The translations under genes and the position numbers were made by a program. Source: Neptuniibacter sp048548695 (GTDB lineage: Bacteria; Pseudomonadota; Gammaproteobacteria; Pseudomonadales; Balneatricaceae). Taken from it: DNA of 64,000 nucleotides. The stretch lies in assembly GCF_048548695.1 (NCBI RefSeq), contig NZ_JBLYIF010000002.1. The stretch is one strand, 5' to 3'. Below, in pieces: positions 44,495-53,283 of this stretch. Under the pieces are notes generated by a model, which worked only from the letters and a program-made list of their open reading frames with translations, was not told the DNA's origin and ran no database searches. How positions within the stretch are numbered: position 1 is the first letter of the stretch; the number at the start of each line of letters is the position of its first letter.

Positions 44495-45514
44495 CTATAG
44501 CGGTGCTAACAGAGTTTTAGACGGCTGGCCTGCGATCTCTTTCGCCAGCCTTGGCACCAAATATCCCGGCAGTACTTGCTGTAACTGGCTAAACAGTCTG
44601 CGCGCTTGGTCATCGCTGATTGCAAAGTGCGCCGCACCGCTGACCCGGTCGAGGATAAACAGATAGTAGGGCAGTACACCCAATGCAAATACTCGTTCGC
44701 AGAGCGCTTGTAGCGCGGCCACACTGTCGTTGATGCCCTTCAGTAATACCGACTGGTTCAGCAGCATGACATTGGCATTTTTCAGGGCTGTCAGTGCTTC
44801 GGCGACAGCTTCATCAAGTTCGTTGGCATGATTCGCATGAATCACCATGACGGTTTGCAATCGGCTTTGTTGCAGGCGCTGACAAAAGTTGGCGTTAATC
44901 CGTTGTGGGATCATAATCGGCAAACGACTGTGTATGCGTAACCGCTGCAGGTGGGGAATTTGTTCTAAGTCATCCAGCAGTCTGAAAAAACGCTGATCCG
45001 GGGTTGCCAGCGGGTCGCCCCCGGAAAAGATCACTTCTCGAATGGAGTTGTCAGCTGCAATATACTCAATAATGTTTTGCCATTGCTGCGGACCAAGCCG
45101 GTTTTCCTGATACGGGAAGTGACGGCGAAAACAGTAGCGGCAATTGATGGCACAGGCGCCCGTCAGGATCAGCAGCACCCGGCCTTTATATTTATGGATC
45201 AATCCAGGTACGGGGTTGGCGTCTTGCTCACCCAGTGGATCTGCGCTGTAACCGGATACCGTTATTAGTTCTGAGTGCAGTGGCAACACTTGCAGCAAGA
45301 GTGGGTCCTGTGGATTGCCTCGCTCTATGCGGGCCAGATACGGCATTGGCACACGCAGGGGAAACAGCTCGCTGGCAGCTTTCGCGGCGGGCAGTAGCGC
45401 GTTGTCTAAATGCAGTAGTGACAGCAGCTGCGCCGGGTCTTCCACGCATTGACTGAGCAATTCTTGCCAGCTTGGCGTAATCTCATTGGAGACAAAAGAG
45501 ATGGGTGCGCTCAT
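44495..45514 (-). CDS. epmB: EF-P (R)-beta-lysine-forming lysine 2,3-aminomutase
   Basis: 339 residues, radical SAM plus PLP enzyme. The cluster Cys are 121, 125 and 128 (CAINCRYC). EpmB converts (S)-alpha-lysine to (R)-beta-lysine, which EpmA then attaches to EF-P. It is divergent from efp, with 123 bases between, and epmA follows efp, so the three genes form a complete pathway locus. Confidence 0.95.
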   Translation of the reverse strand: MSAPISFVSNEITPSWQELLSQCVEDPAQLLSLLHLDNALLPAAKAASELFPLRVPMPYLARIERGNPQDPLLLQVLPLHSELITVSGYSADPLGEQDANPVPGLIHKYKGRVLLILTGACAINCRYCFRRHFPYQENRLGPQQWQNIIEYIAADNSIREVIFSGGDPLATPDQRFFRLLDDLEQIPHLQRLRIHSRLPIMIPQRINANFCQRLQQSRLQTVMVIHANHANELDEAVAEALTALKNANVMLLNQSVLLKGINDSVAALQALCERVFALGVLPYYLFILDRVSGAAHFAISDDQARRLFSQLQQVLPGYLVPRLAKEIAGQPSKTLLAPL

Positions 45515-45542
45515 GAATGCCTGGAAAAGGGGTGGCTAAAAG

Positions 45543-45570
45543 TTGCTCGCATTCTGCTTTTAAGTAGAAT
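45543..45570 (+). promoter_or_regulatory. Sigma-70 promoter of efp
   Basis: TTGCTC (45543-45548) and TAGAAT (45565-45570) are 16 bases apart. Transcription would start near 45577, about 60 bases before efp. Confidence 0.5.
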
Positions 45571-45637
45571 GTCTGTCAATTTTCCGGTGGCGGCCACTTG
45601 CAGGCCTCATCCCATTTACTTAAGTACCGAGAATATT

Positions 45638-46201
45638 ATGGCAAGTGTTTCTACCAACCAGTTTAAAAATGGCATGAAAGTCATGATCGATGGCGACCCC
45701 TGCTCCATGGTCGACGTTGAGTTTGTAAAACCCGGCAAAGGCCAGGCATTTACCCGGGTGAAATTACGTAATCTGCTCAGCGGCCGGATTTGGGAGCGTA
45801 CTTTTAAGTCTAATGAAAGTGTTGAAACCGCAGACGTGATGGACACGGATATGGAGTATTCGTACTTTGATGGTGAGCTGTGGTATTTCATGGACCCGAC
45901 CACCTTTGAACAGGTCGGGGCAGATGCCACTGCAGTTGGCGACACTAAACTGTGGCTGAAAGAGCAGGATACGGTTATGGTGACATTGTTTAATGGCAAT
46001 CCTATTTCTGTGACACCGCCAAATTTTGTTGAACTACAAGTCGTTGAAACGGATCCAGGGTTGAAAGGCGACACTGCTCAGGGCGGTTCTAAACCGGCCA
46101 CACTGAGTACTGGTGCTGTGGTTCGTGTGCCACTGTTTATCAATGAAGGCGAAGTGCTGAAAATTGATACCCGTACAGGTGATTATGTATCCCGCGCATA
46201 A
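45638..46201 (+). CDS. efp: Translation elongation factor P
   Basis: 187 residues in three beta-barrel domains. The modified residue is Lys34 in VKPGKGQAF, the lysine form used with EpmA/EpmB rather than the Arg form used with EarP. EF-P helps the ribosome pass polyproline stretches. ATG 45638 is chosen because the sequence begins MASVSTNQFKNG as in the family. The upstream reading frame back to 45449 would overlap epmB. A terminator follows. Confidence 0.97.
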   Translation: MASVSTNQFKNGMKVMIDGDPCSMVDVEFVKPGKGQAFTRVKLRNLLSGRIWERTFKSNESVETADVMDTDMEYSYFDGELWYFMDPTTFEQVGADATAVGDTKLWLKEQDTVMVTLFNGNPISVTPPNFVELQVVETDPGLKGDTAQGGSKPATLSTGAVVRVPLFINEGEVLKIDTRTGDYVSRA

Positions 46202-46220
46202 CGGCAACAGTTGTTGATAA

Positions 46221-46249
46221 ACGGCAGCTTCGGCTGCCGTTTTTATTTT
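46221..46249 (+). terminator. Rho-independent terminator after efp
   Basis: ACGGCAGC, tetraloop TTCG, GCTGCCGT, then TTTTATTTT. The T-run ends 12 bases before the epmA start and abuts its GGAG ribosome binding site, so epmA expression must pass through it. Confidence 0.85.
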
Positions 46250-46261
46250 CGGAGAAAATTG

Positions 46262-47227
46262 ATGCCAGATTGGCAACCCAGTGCTTCCATTGCCGCCATG
46301 CAGCAGCGGGCTGAACTACTATCCCGTATTCGTAAGTTTTTTGCCCGCCGCAGTGTGTTGGAAGTTGAAACGCCATTGATGTCGCACCATGCCGTGAGTG
46401 ATCCTCATATCGATAGTATTGCTACACGCTATCAGCCTGCGGGGGGGCAAACGCAGTCACTCTATCTGCAAACCTCGCCAGAATATGCCATGAAGCGGCT
46501 GTTGGCTGCCGGGAGTGGCCCCATTTATCAGATCTGCAAAGCGTTTCGTAACGGTGAGTTTGGAAGGCGTCATAATCCGGAATTCACCATGTTGGAGTGG
46601 TACCGGCCGGGTTTTACCGATATGGACCTGATGGATGAAGTGGAGGCTTTGCTGGCACCGCTGTTGGGTTTTTTCCGGGTTGAACGGTTTACCTATGTGG
46701 ATGTGTTTCAGCAGCACCTGGGGATTGATCCGACCGAATTGACCGCGACAGAGTTGAAACAGATCACCTGTCAGCATGTGGATATCCAGCTGGATGATGA
46801 TGATCCTGCAACCTGGATGGATCTGCTGTTCAGCCATATTATTGAGCCCCGTTTAGCGCATTTTCCAGCGGTGTTTATTTATGAGTATCCGGCTGCTCAG
46901 GCCGCGCTGGCAAGAGTACGCCCAGGGCGGCAGGGCAAGCCTGTGGCCGCACGGTTCGAACTGTTTGTACAGGGTGTGGAGTTGGCGAATGGCTACCATG
47001 AACTGACTGACCCAGCGGAACAAAAACGTCGTTTTCAGGCGGATCAGCAGTATCGTGCGCAACGGGATCTGCCGCAACGGCCGCTGGATATTAATCTGGT
47101 GCAGGCGTTGGAAGCGGGCTTGCCAGATTGTGCTGGTGTCGCATTGGGGCTGGATCGGTTGTTGATGCTGTTGATGGAGGCAGATGAACTGTCAGAGGTT
47201 CTGAGTTTTGATTTCAATCGAGCCTGA
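46262..47227 (+). CDS. epmA: EF-P--(R)-beta-lysine ligase
   Basis: 321 residues, a class II lysyl-tRNA synthetase catalytic core without the anticodon domain. Conserved pieces are NPEFTMLEWYRPGF (motif 2 region) and CAGVALGLDRLLML (motif 3). It activates (R)-beta-lysine and couples it to Lys34 of EF-P. GGAG lies eight bases before ATG 46262. No epmC hydroxylase is present in the window. Confidence 0.95.
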   Translation: MPDWQPSASIAAMQQRAELLSRIRKFFARRSVLEVETPLMSHHAVSDPHIDSIATRYQPAGGQTQSLYLQTSPEYAMKRLLAAGSGPIYQICKAFRNGEFGRRHNPEFTMLEWYRPGFTDMDLMDEVEALLAPLLGFFRVERFTYVDVFQQHLGIDPTELTATELKQITCQHVDIQLDDDDPATWMDLLFSHIIEPRLAHFPAVFIYEYPAAQAALARVRPGRQGKPVAARFELFVQGVELANGYHELTDPAEQKRRFQADQQYRAQRDLPQRPLDINLVQALEAGLPDCAGVALGLDRLLMLLMEADELSEVLSFDFNRA

Positions 47228-47339
47228 ATGGGCACGCTACCTGGAAGGACAGTGAACATAAAACCGGCTAATCTGTCTGAGAAAGGTATAAATTGTATGC
47301 AGGGTGCCTGGTTACATCCTAATGCAATGGGAGGATTGG

Positions 47340-47726
47340 ATGCCGGAACTGGAACAACTTCGTCAGCAAACCTGTTTTTGTCTACAGCTAATGGCACCAG
47401 AGCTGGGGGATGCCTCGTCTTTAGTGGATGAGTGTTTTTCGGATGCGCAAAAATACTTCAAGGATACTTTTATCTGCCAGTTTCGCCCGGAAGCCTGGGC
47501 CAAAATCACCCTGACTTACCATAAGCACTTCCTGGATACCGGGTGTGATGTCAGTATCGCCGAGATAGTCGCAGTGGTGGTGAGGGATGCGATTGGGACT
47601 AACCGGATGGATTTTCTCACCCTTAATCTGGCACAACAAAAACAACTCGATGCTGCTCACTCTGACGCAAGTGACCATGAGCAAGACAAAGACTGCCCAC
47701 TGTCTTTGGTCAAAAAACAACCCTAA
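47340..47726 (+). CDS. Hypothetical protein downstream of epmA
   Basis: 128 residues that I do not recognise. ATG 47340 is supported by GGGAGG six bases upstream. The sequence is acidic and mixed, mostly helical by composition, with three Cys in the N-terminal half and a hydrophilic C-terminal tail (residues about 100-128, rich in Asp, His and Lys). No signal or membrane helix is visible. Its stop interlocks with that of the convergent MalY-like gene. Confidence 0.6.
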   Translation: MPELEQLRQQTCFCLQLMAPELGDASSLVDECFSDAQKYFKDTFICQFRPEAWAKITLTYHKHFLDTGCDVSIAEIVAVVVRDAIGTNRMDFLTLNLAQQKQLDAAHSDASDHEQDKDCPLSLVKKQP

Positions 47727-48874
47727 GCGGGGAGTTCATTCACCAGTGCTGCGCGGATACGGCGCACTGCTTCTTCGAGCATGTCCCGGGTGCAACCGAA
47801 GTTCAGACGCATAAACCGACTATCGCCAAAGTCTCGCCCGGGTGACATGCCAACGCCAGCTTGTTCAAAAAAATGCGCTGGGTTGGTTAGCTTGGCGGCG
47901 GATACGTCGATCCAGGCCAGATAAGTTGCTTCAATTGGCAGCAAACTCAGTCCTGGTATCTGGTTGATCTCAGTCAGTAGATAATCACGATTTTCGCGCA
48001 GATACTGCAGCTGATATTGATTCCATTCATCTCCATGGCGATAGGCGGCCTCAGTCGCAGTGAACCCCAGCAGATTGACATCCGGCACGATGCCTTTGCG
48101 AACATTGATAAACCGTTGCCGAAGCTGAGGGTTAGGGATAATGGCAAAGGAGCAGCCAAGCCCGGCGATATTGTAGGTTTTGCTGGGGGCCATCAGAGTG
48201 ATGGTACGGGCAGCAATTTCGGGTCCAAGACTGGCCAGGGGAATATGTTGCAAGCCCGGCTCAAGCACCAGATCACAATGGATCTCATCAGAGCAGACAT
48301 AGAGGTCGTGTTGCAACACTCTCTCTGCCAACGCTTCCAGCTCGGCTTTCCGATAGACCGTTCCGCCGGGATTGTGGGGGTTGCAGAATAGCAGCAGTTT
48401 ACTCTGGGGTGTCAGGCTTGTGGTGATGTCATCGGCAAGCAGTAACATCCGTCGATCAACTTGCTGCATGGGGACTTTAAGTACCTGCCGGCCTGATAAG
48501 CGGGGCGCTGAAATAAATGGTGGATAAATAGGCGTGGCAGACATGACCTGATCTGATGCTTCGCCTATCGCCCGGCAAGCCAGGTTGAGGCCGCAGACCA
48601 GCCCAGGCAACCAGACAATCCAGTTCGCTTCAATACGCCAGTTATAAAGCCGTTGCATTCGTTCAATGATCAGCGCATTCAGCTCGGTTGGGGTGTTGGT
48701 GTAACCAAAAACACCATGATCGATACGCTCATGCAGTGCTCTAACGACGGCAGGCGGGGCTGCAAAGTCGGTATCCGCTACCCACATGGGCAGAATGTCG
48801 GAGCCTGAATATTTCTCCCATTTTTGGCTGGAGGTGCCGCGGCGGTCGACCCGGTGGTCAAAGAGCTTTTCCAT
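47723..48874 (-). CDS. MalY/PatB-type pyridoxal phosphate C-S lyase
   Basis: 383 residues, fold-type I PLP enzyme. The start MEKLFDHRVDRRGTSSQKWEKY and LPMWVADTDF are characteristic of MalY/PatB cystathionine beta-lyases. The PLP lysine lies in APSKTYNIAGL and the CNPHNPGG motif is present. It probably cleaves cystathionine or other cysteine conjugates to pyruvate, ammonia and a thiol. ATG 48874 fits the family; an in-frame ATG at 48916 would add 14 residues. Neither has a good ribosome binding site. Confidence 0.88.
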   Translation of the reverse strand: MEKLFDHRVDRRGTSSQKWEKYSGSDILPMWVADTDFAAPPAVVRALHERIDHGVFGYTNTPTELNALIIERMQRLYNWRIEANWIVWLPGLVCGLNLACRAIGEASDQVMSATPIYPPFISAPRLSGRQVLKVPMQQVDRRMLLLADDITTSLTPQSKLLLFCNPHNPGGTVYRKAELEALAERVLQHDLYVCSDEIHCDLVLEPGLQHIPLASLGPEIAARTITLMAPSKTYNIAGLGCSFAIIPNPQLRQRFINVRKGIVPDVNLLGFTATEAAYRHGDEWNQYQLQYLRENRDYLLTEINQIPGLSLLPIEATYLAWIDVSAAKLTNPAHFFEQAGVGMSPGRDFGDSRFMRLNFGCTRDMLEEAVRRIRAALVNELPA

Positions 48875-49176
48875 AGAATTAGAATCGAATTTCGCTAGGT
48901 GACGGATAGAAAACATTGTCGGTGGTCATGCTTGCAAAAGCCTATCGTGTCGCTATAGTTGACCACCAACTCAGCTACGGTTAAAGATAGTCTGGCACTC
49001 TGACGGTTTGATTGCATCTAAACCTTATACTCGTGCCCTTTGCCGGGTGATTTTTATCCGCTGGTCCGGGCGTTATTCATTTCCTTTTTGCCCCGTTTCG
49101 GCCGTAGTTTGTAAAGCCTTTCAGGTGCGCGGATACTCAGACTTATAGAGCGCATCTTTTATTTGGAGCCTTGCCG
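48875..49176. other. Divergent intergenic region upstream of leuA
   Basis: About 300 bases with no credible gene. It holds a promoter bracketed by inverted repeats (48921-48967) and an isolated TATACT at 49026-49031. I looked for a leucine-rich leader peptide and terminator as in enteric leu attenuation and did not find one. Confidence 0.5.
48921..48967 (+). promoter_or_regulatory. Promoter flanked by inverted repeats upstream of leuA
   Basis: TTGCAA (48932-48937) and TATAGT (48954-48959), 16 bases apart, form a promoter-like pair. Exact 8-base inverted repeats GGTGGTCA (48921-48928) and TGACCACC (48960-48967) lie just outside the -35 and touch the -10. A dimeric regulator on these arms would control the promoter. 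The leader to leuA would be about 210 bases. Confidence 0.5.
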
Positions 49177-50718
49177 ATGAGCAACAATAACCGAGTGATT
49201 ATTTTTGACACTACCCTGCGTGACGGTGAGCAGAGTCCCGGTGCTTCCATGACCCGTGACGAAAAACTGCGCATTGCCAAGCAGCTGGAAAAAATGCGGG
49301 TAGATGTAATTGAAGCGGGTTTTGCCATAGCCAGTCCGGGTGATTTCGAATCGGTAAAAACGATTGCTGATGCAGTTAAGGACAGTACGGTTTGTTCACT
49401 GTCCCGTGCTCTGGATGCCGATATCGACCGGGCAGGGGAGGCGTTGAAGAATGCTGCCAGCGGTCGAATTCATACCTTTATTGCGACCTCACCAATTCAT
49501 ATGCAGTACAAGCTACAGATGAATCCGGATCAGGTGGTAGAGCAGGCGGTACATGCCGTCAAACGTGCCCGTAATTTGATTGATGATGTTGAGTTTTCGT
49601 TGGAAGATGCCAGTCGCTCAGAATTGGATTTCATGTGCCGCATCATTGAACAAGTGATTGCTGCCGGTGCTCGGACAATTAACATTCCGGATACCGTGGG
49701 TTATGCGGTGCCGGATGAGTTTGCTCATACCATAGGTCAGCTGATCGAGCGCATTCCGAATTCAGATCAGGCGATCTTCTCGGTGCATTGTCACAATGAT
49801 CTGGGACTGGCAGTGGCGAATTCGCTGGCCGCTGTTGGTGCCGGTGCCCGCCAGATTGAGTGTACTGTGAATGGTTTGGGTGAACGGGCGGGCAATGCTT
49901 CTCTGGAAGAGATTGTGATGGCGCTGCGTACCCGCAAGGATAGCCTGGGGCTGGAAACCAATATAGATACCACCCAGATTGTGCCAGCCTCACGCCTGGT
50001 TTCGACAGTGACCGGTTTCCCGGTACAGCCCAACAAAGCCATTGTCGGGGCCAATGCTTTTGCGCACGAGTCGGGTATCCATCAGGATGGCGTGCTGAAG
50101 CACCGTGAAACCTATGAGATTATGACGGCGCAGGATGTCGGCTGGAATACTAACCGTATGGTGCTGGGTAAGCTCTCTGGGCGTGCTGCTTTTCGCAGTC
50201 GGTTGGAGGAGCTGGGGACGCCGTTCTCCAGTGATGCTGAACTCAATAATGCGTTTGCGCGTTTTAAAGAGTTGGCGGATAAGAAGCATGAAATCTTTGA
50301 TGAGGATCTGATCGCACTGGTCAGTGATGCCCGCGCCACTGCCAGCAGTGAAAAGTTTAAGCTGAGCAGTATGGCAGTGACCTCTCAGACCGGTGAAACG
50401 CCGCTGGCCAAAATTGTGATGCGGGTGGATGATCAGGAGCAACATGCCGAAGCCCTGGGCAGTGGTCCAGTGGATGCGGCATTTAAAGCGATTGAAAGCA
50501 TTGCCCATTCAGGCGCGAGTTTGCAGATATATTCGGTGAATGCGGTGACCCAGGGGACTGATTCTCAGGGTGAAGTCACCGTGCGTCTGGAGAAAGGCGG
50601 GCGTATTGTTAATGGCCTAGGTGCGGATACGGATATTATCATTGCTTCGGTCAAGGCCTATATTCATGCTCTGAACATGCTGGATGCCAATATTCAGAAA
50701 GCCCACCCACAGGTATAA
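49177..50718 (+). CDS. leuA: 2-isopropylmalate synthase
   Basis: 513 residues. It condenses 2-oxoisovalerate with acetyl-CoA, the first committed step of leucine synthesis. DTTLRDGEQSPGASM near the N-terminus and HCHNDLGLAVANSLAA (metal-binding His) mark the catalytic TIM barrel. The C-terminal 130 residues form the leucine-binding regulatory domain. GGAG precedes ATG 49177 (spacing nine); a TTG at 49171 is in frame. No other leu genes are nearby. Confidence 0.95.
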   Translation: MSNNNRVIIFDTTLRDGEQSPGASMTRDEKLRIAKQLEKMRVDVIEAGFAIASPGDFESVKTIADAVKDSTVCSLSRALDADIDRAGEALKNAASGRIHTFIATSPIHMQYKLQMNPDQVVEQAVHAVKRARNLIDDVEFSLEDASRSELDFMCRIIEQVIAAGARTINIPDTVGYAVPDEFAHTIGQLIERIPNSDQAIFSVHCHNDLGLAVANSLAAVGAGARQIECTVNGLGERAGNASLEEIVMALRTRKDSLGLETNIDTTQIVPASRLVSTVTGFPVQPNKAIVGANAFAHESGIHQDGVLKHRETYEIMTAQDVGWNTNRMVLGKLSGRAAFRSRLEELGTPFSSDAELNNAFARFKELADKKHEIFDEDLIALVSDARATASSEKFKLSSMAVTSQTGETPLAKIVMRVDDQEQHAEALGSGPVDAAFKAIESIAHSGASLQIYSVNAVTQGTDSQGEVTVRLEKGGRIVNGLGADTDIIIASVKAYIHALNMLDANIQKAHPQV

Positions 50719-50729
50719 CGGAGTTTACT

Positions 50730-51545
50730 TTGCAGCAGACGCGGCTTAAACATCAATATCTGGAAGCGATGGGGGTCACCAGTTGGTTGCCCCGCTGTCA
50801 GCTACCGGGTGCCGCGCCCTCTGCCGACTGGGTAAAAGATTTCCGTTATCCGGGGCCAGACATTCCCTTTACCTCGCCAGCATCATCAGGTATACAACAG
50901 CCGGATCAGGCAGAACCTCGTCCAGCCAGTGGTGCCAGGGCGGCGCTGGCAGCGTTGGGTGCCGCGCCGGATGCTGCTGTCGAGGTGAAATCGGTTTCTC
51001 CGCCTGTGCAGCAATCGCCTGATCAAGCTGAATCAGGCCTGGCTGCTGTTCCAGTTGCAGAAGATATCACGCCCACCTTTAAGCTGGCTTTTTTCCGCGT
51101 GGGGAACTGTCTGGTAGTGGATAGCCTACCACCGCAGGGCGGGGCATTTTCTGCGACCTACCAACGACTGGCACGGGCGATAGTGCACAGCCTTCAACTG
51201 CAGGGCGAAACATCTGAACCTGACCTGATGCCCTGGCCGATGTTTGCCAGCAAAACGCTTGATCAGCGTTGGCCTGAGGCAGCAAAGAGTGTGGCGTATA
51301 AACTGCACAAAGAGCTACAGCAACCCACCCGTGCCGTGTTGTTATGCGGTGAAGCCGCCGCACAGATGGTATTACAGCGTCAGGATGCACTCGATGAGCT
51401 GCAAGGCATTCTGTTCAGCTTACCCACCAGTGCTAAGGCTATCGCCGGGCCCAGTTTGTCTGAATTGATGCATGTGCCGGGTGCTAAGAAAACGCTCTGG
51501 CAGGCGCTGCAGCCGCTAAGTAAACATCTCTCTACCCATGCCTGA
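50730..51545 (+). CDS. Probable HolD-like DNA polymerase III psi subunit, extended
   Basis: 271 residues. The N-terminus (YLEAMGVTSWLPRCQLPGAAPS) resembles the HolD start (LGITQWSLRRPGA), and the C-terminus (SLSELMHVPGAKKTLWQAL) resembles HolD's end. HolD is only about 137 residues; here a Pro/Ala/Gln-rich stretch of about 70 residues adds length. The following rimI and later prfC match the enteric holD-rimI-yjjG-prfC order, which supports the call. The start is TTG, with GGAG seven bases upstream. It overlaps rimI by eight bases. The HolD assignment is inferred and needs a profile search. Confidence 0.55.
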   Translation: MQQTRLKHQYLEAMGVTSWLPRCQLPGAAPSADWVKDFRYPGPDIPFTSPASSGIQQPDQAEPRPASGARAALAALGAAPDAAVEVKSVSPPVQQSPDQAESGLAAVPVAEDITPTFKLAFFRVGNCLVVDSLPPQGGAFSATYQRLARAIVHSLQLQGETSEPDLMPWPMFASKTLDQRWPEAAKSVAYKLHKELQQPTRAVLLCGEAAAQMVLQRQDALDELQGILFSLPTSAKAIAGPSLSELMHVPGAKKTLWQALQPLSKHLSTHA

Positions 51546-51993
51546 TTTTTCTGCACTGCAGCTGTCCGATCTGCCTGAAATGCTGCAGCTCGAACAAATC
51601 TGTTTTGCTTATGATGCCTGGTCGGAGCCGTTATTGAGAGTGCAGCTGAGTGATGAGCGTCGATTTACGCTGGGTCTGCGTCAGCCGGGTATCATCGCTT
51701 TTGCCTGTTTTTCTCTTTTGTTGGATGAGGCTGAGCTGTTGCAGGTGGCGGTTGATCCGGCCTGTCGTCAGCAGGGTCTGGCTGCTGGGTTATTGCAGCA
51801 CAGTTTTGAGCTGCTGGCAGCACAAGGTATTCGTCGGGTGTTGCTGGAGGTGAGGGCCGGAAATCAGCCTGCGCGGGCACTCTATCATCGCCTGAATTTC
51901 GTTGCAGAGGGTACTCGCAAGGGGTACTACGCTGCGACTCTGCAGCAACCTGCCGAAGATGCGGTGTTGATGAGTCTGTCGTTTCCCGAGTAA
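51538..51993 (+). CDS. rimI: Ribosomal protein bS18 alanine N-acetyltransferase
   Basis: 151 residues, GNAT fold. The acetyl-CoA loop is VDPACRQQGLAAGLL, and LLEVRAGNQPARALYHRLNFVAEGTRKGYY matches the RimI C-terminal half. It acetylates the N-terminal Ala of bS18. The start overlaps the preceding HolD-like gene, as in other gammaproteobacteria. Confidence 0.9.
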   Translation: MPDFSALQLSDLPEMLQLEQICFAYDAWSEPLLRVQLSDERRFTLGLRQPGIIAFACFSLLLDEAELLQVAVDPACRQQGLAAGLLQHSFELLAAQGIRRVLLEVRAGNQPARALYHRLNFVAEGTRKGYYAATLQQPAEDAVLMSLSFPE

Positions 51994-52041
51994 GGCTTTG
52001 CCTTGCGTTGGATCAGTCCACAATCAAGTGATTTGCGTATA

Positions 52042-52749
52042 ATGACTCTGCGACAGCTATTCTGCGGAGTGTTTATCAGTATGAGCTTTTCCAGTGGTCT
52101 ATTTAGTGCTGGTTGGGTCTGGATCAGTGCCCTGATCTACAGTGTTGTGGTCATGCTGGCTGCCTGGCGCGCACCCTGGCGGGTCATTGCGGGTAACCGG
52201 GTTTTACAGCACATGCTGTTTGGTGCCACAGCGGTACTGATGTTGCTCTGGAGTATGCGGGCCGGTATCTCTCCCGGTCTGGGAATCCATTTTCTTGGTG
52301 TTACCCTGTTAACCCTGATGCTGGGCTGGGATCTGGCTATTCTTGCCGCCAGTATTGCCTTGGTGGGTATGGCCTTGATCGGGCGTGAGAGCTGGGATGG
52401 GTTGTTCCTCAATGGGTTGTGCTCTGTGGTTTTGCCAGTGGTTGTCAGCTGGTTGGTCTTTCGAGCGGTTGATCGCTTTCTGCCGAAAAACTTTTTTATC
52501 TATCTGTTTGTCTGTGGTTTTTTTGGCGCGGCGCTGGCAGTGGCTGCTGCTGGGCTGACAACCGGTGCTTTGCTGGTGGCTGCGGGTATCTATGAGCTGG
52601 ATAAAATTGTCATGGAATATGTTCGTTACCTGCCGCTGATCATGTTTCCAGAGGGGCTGATGAACGGCATTATTCTCACCGGTTTGCTGGTATTTCATCC
52701 GGATCTGGTGCGGACTTTTGATGCTCGGATCTATATTGATGAACAATAG
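52042..52749 (+). CDS. CbiM-like integral membrane protein (COG3235-type)
   Basis: About 235 residues with six or seven hydrophobic helices. HFLGVTLLTLMLGWDLAIL and the ending LPLIMFPEGLMNGIILTGLLVF resemble the CbiM/energy-coupling permease family, but the N-terminal Met-His of metal-binding CbiM is absent. The start is uncertain: ATG 52042 lacks a ribosome binding site, ATG 52081 has GGAG at 13 bases, and a TTG at 52003 is also in frame. It ends four bases before the convergent regA-like gene. A transport role is only a guess. Confidence 0.6.
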   Translation: MTLRQLFCGVFISMSFSSGLFSAGWVWISALIYSVVVMLAAWRAPWRVIAGNRVLQHMLFGATAVLMLLWSMRAGISPGLGIHFLGVTLLTLMLGWDLAILAASIALVGMALIGRESWDGLFLNGLCSVVLPVVVSWLVFRAVDRFLPKNFFIYLFVCGFFGAALAVAAAGLTTGALLVAAGIYELDKIVMEYVRYLPLIMFPEGLMNGIILTGLLVFHPDLVRTFDARIYIDEQ

Positions 52750-52752
52750 TTT

Positions 52753-53283
52753 TTAGCGTCGGACCGGTTTTTTCGCCAGCTTGCGTTGCAGGGTGCGTCG
52801 GTGCATGCCCAACGCGCGGGCGGTGGCAGAAATATTGCCTTCATGTTCTTTGAGCACTTTCTGAATATGTTCCCACTCCAGCCGGTTGACTGACATTGGC
52901 TGGTCACTGATATCAATATCGGGATCGGCTTGTTGCTGTTCCATGGCAGCTAGAATCTGCTCAGCGTTCGCGGGTTTAGGCAGATACTGGGTTGCCCCGA
53001 GTTTGATGGCTTCCACTGCTGTGGCGATGCTGGCATAACCGGTGAGCATCACAATCCGCATATCGGGGTTGGCCTGATGCAGGTGGGGGATCAGGCTGAG
53101 GCCGGATTCACCGTCCATTTTCAGATCGACGGTGGCTCTGTCCGGCAGAAAACTCGGGAGTAACTGTAATGCGCTTTGGCAACTGCGAGCTACCTGTACC
53201 TCATATCCCCGGCGGGTCATCGCCCGGGAGAGTACCCGCGTAAAGGTCGCATCATCATCCACAATCAGGAAACGTTCAGGCAT
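52753..53283 (-). CDS. RegA/PrrA/RoxR-type response regulator
   Basis: 176 residues. The receiver domain has acidic DDD at 9-11 and phospho-acceptor Asp53 (TVDLKMDG). A Fis-type helix-turn-helix at about 145-172 (GNISATARALGMHRRTLQRKL) is the RegA form; there is no AAA+ domain. RegA homologues activate respiratory and redox genes. ATG 53283 overlaps the kinase stop by eight bases; longer reading of the frame is unlikely. The -10 run GTRRTLQRKL closely matches the DNA-binding helix of known members. Confidence 0.88.
   Translation of the reverse strand: MPERFLIVDDDATFTRVLSRAMTRRGYEVQVARSCQSALQLLPSFLPDRATVDLKMDGESGLSLIPHLHQANPDMRIVMLTGYASIATAVEAIKLGATQYLPKPANAEQILAAMEQQQADPDIDISDQPMSVNRLEWEHIQKVLKEHEGNISATARALGMHRRTLQRKLAKKPVRR

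Noticed and set aside
48970..49176. Leucine attenuator upstream of leuA
   Set aside because: No short frame with consecutive Leu codons and no terminator/antiterminator pair could be found.
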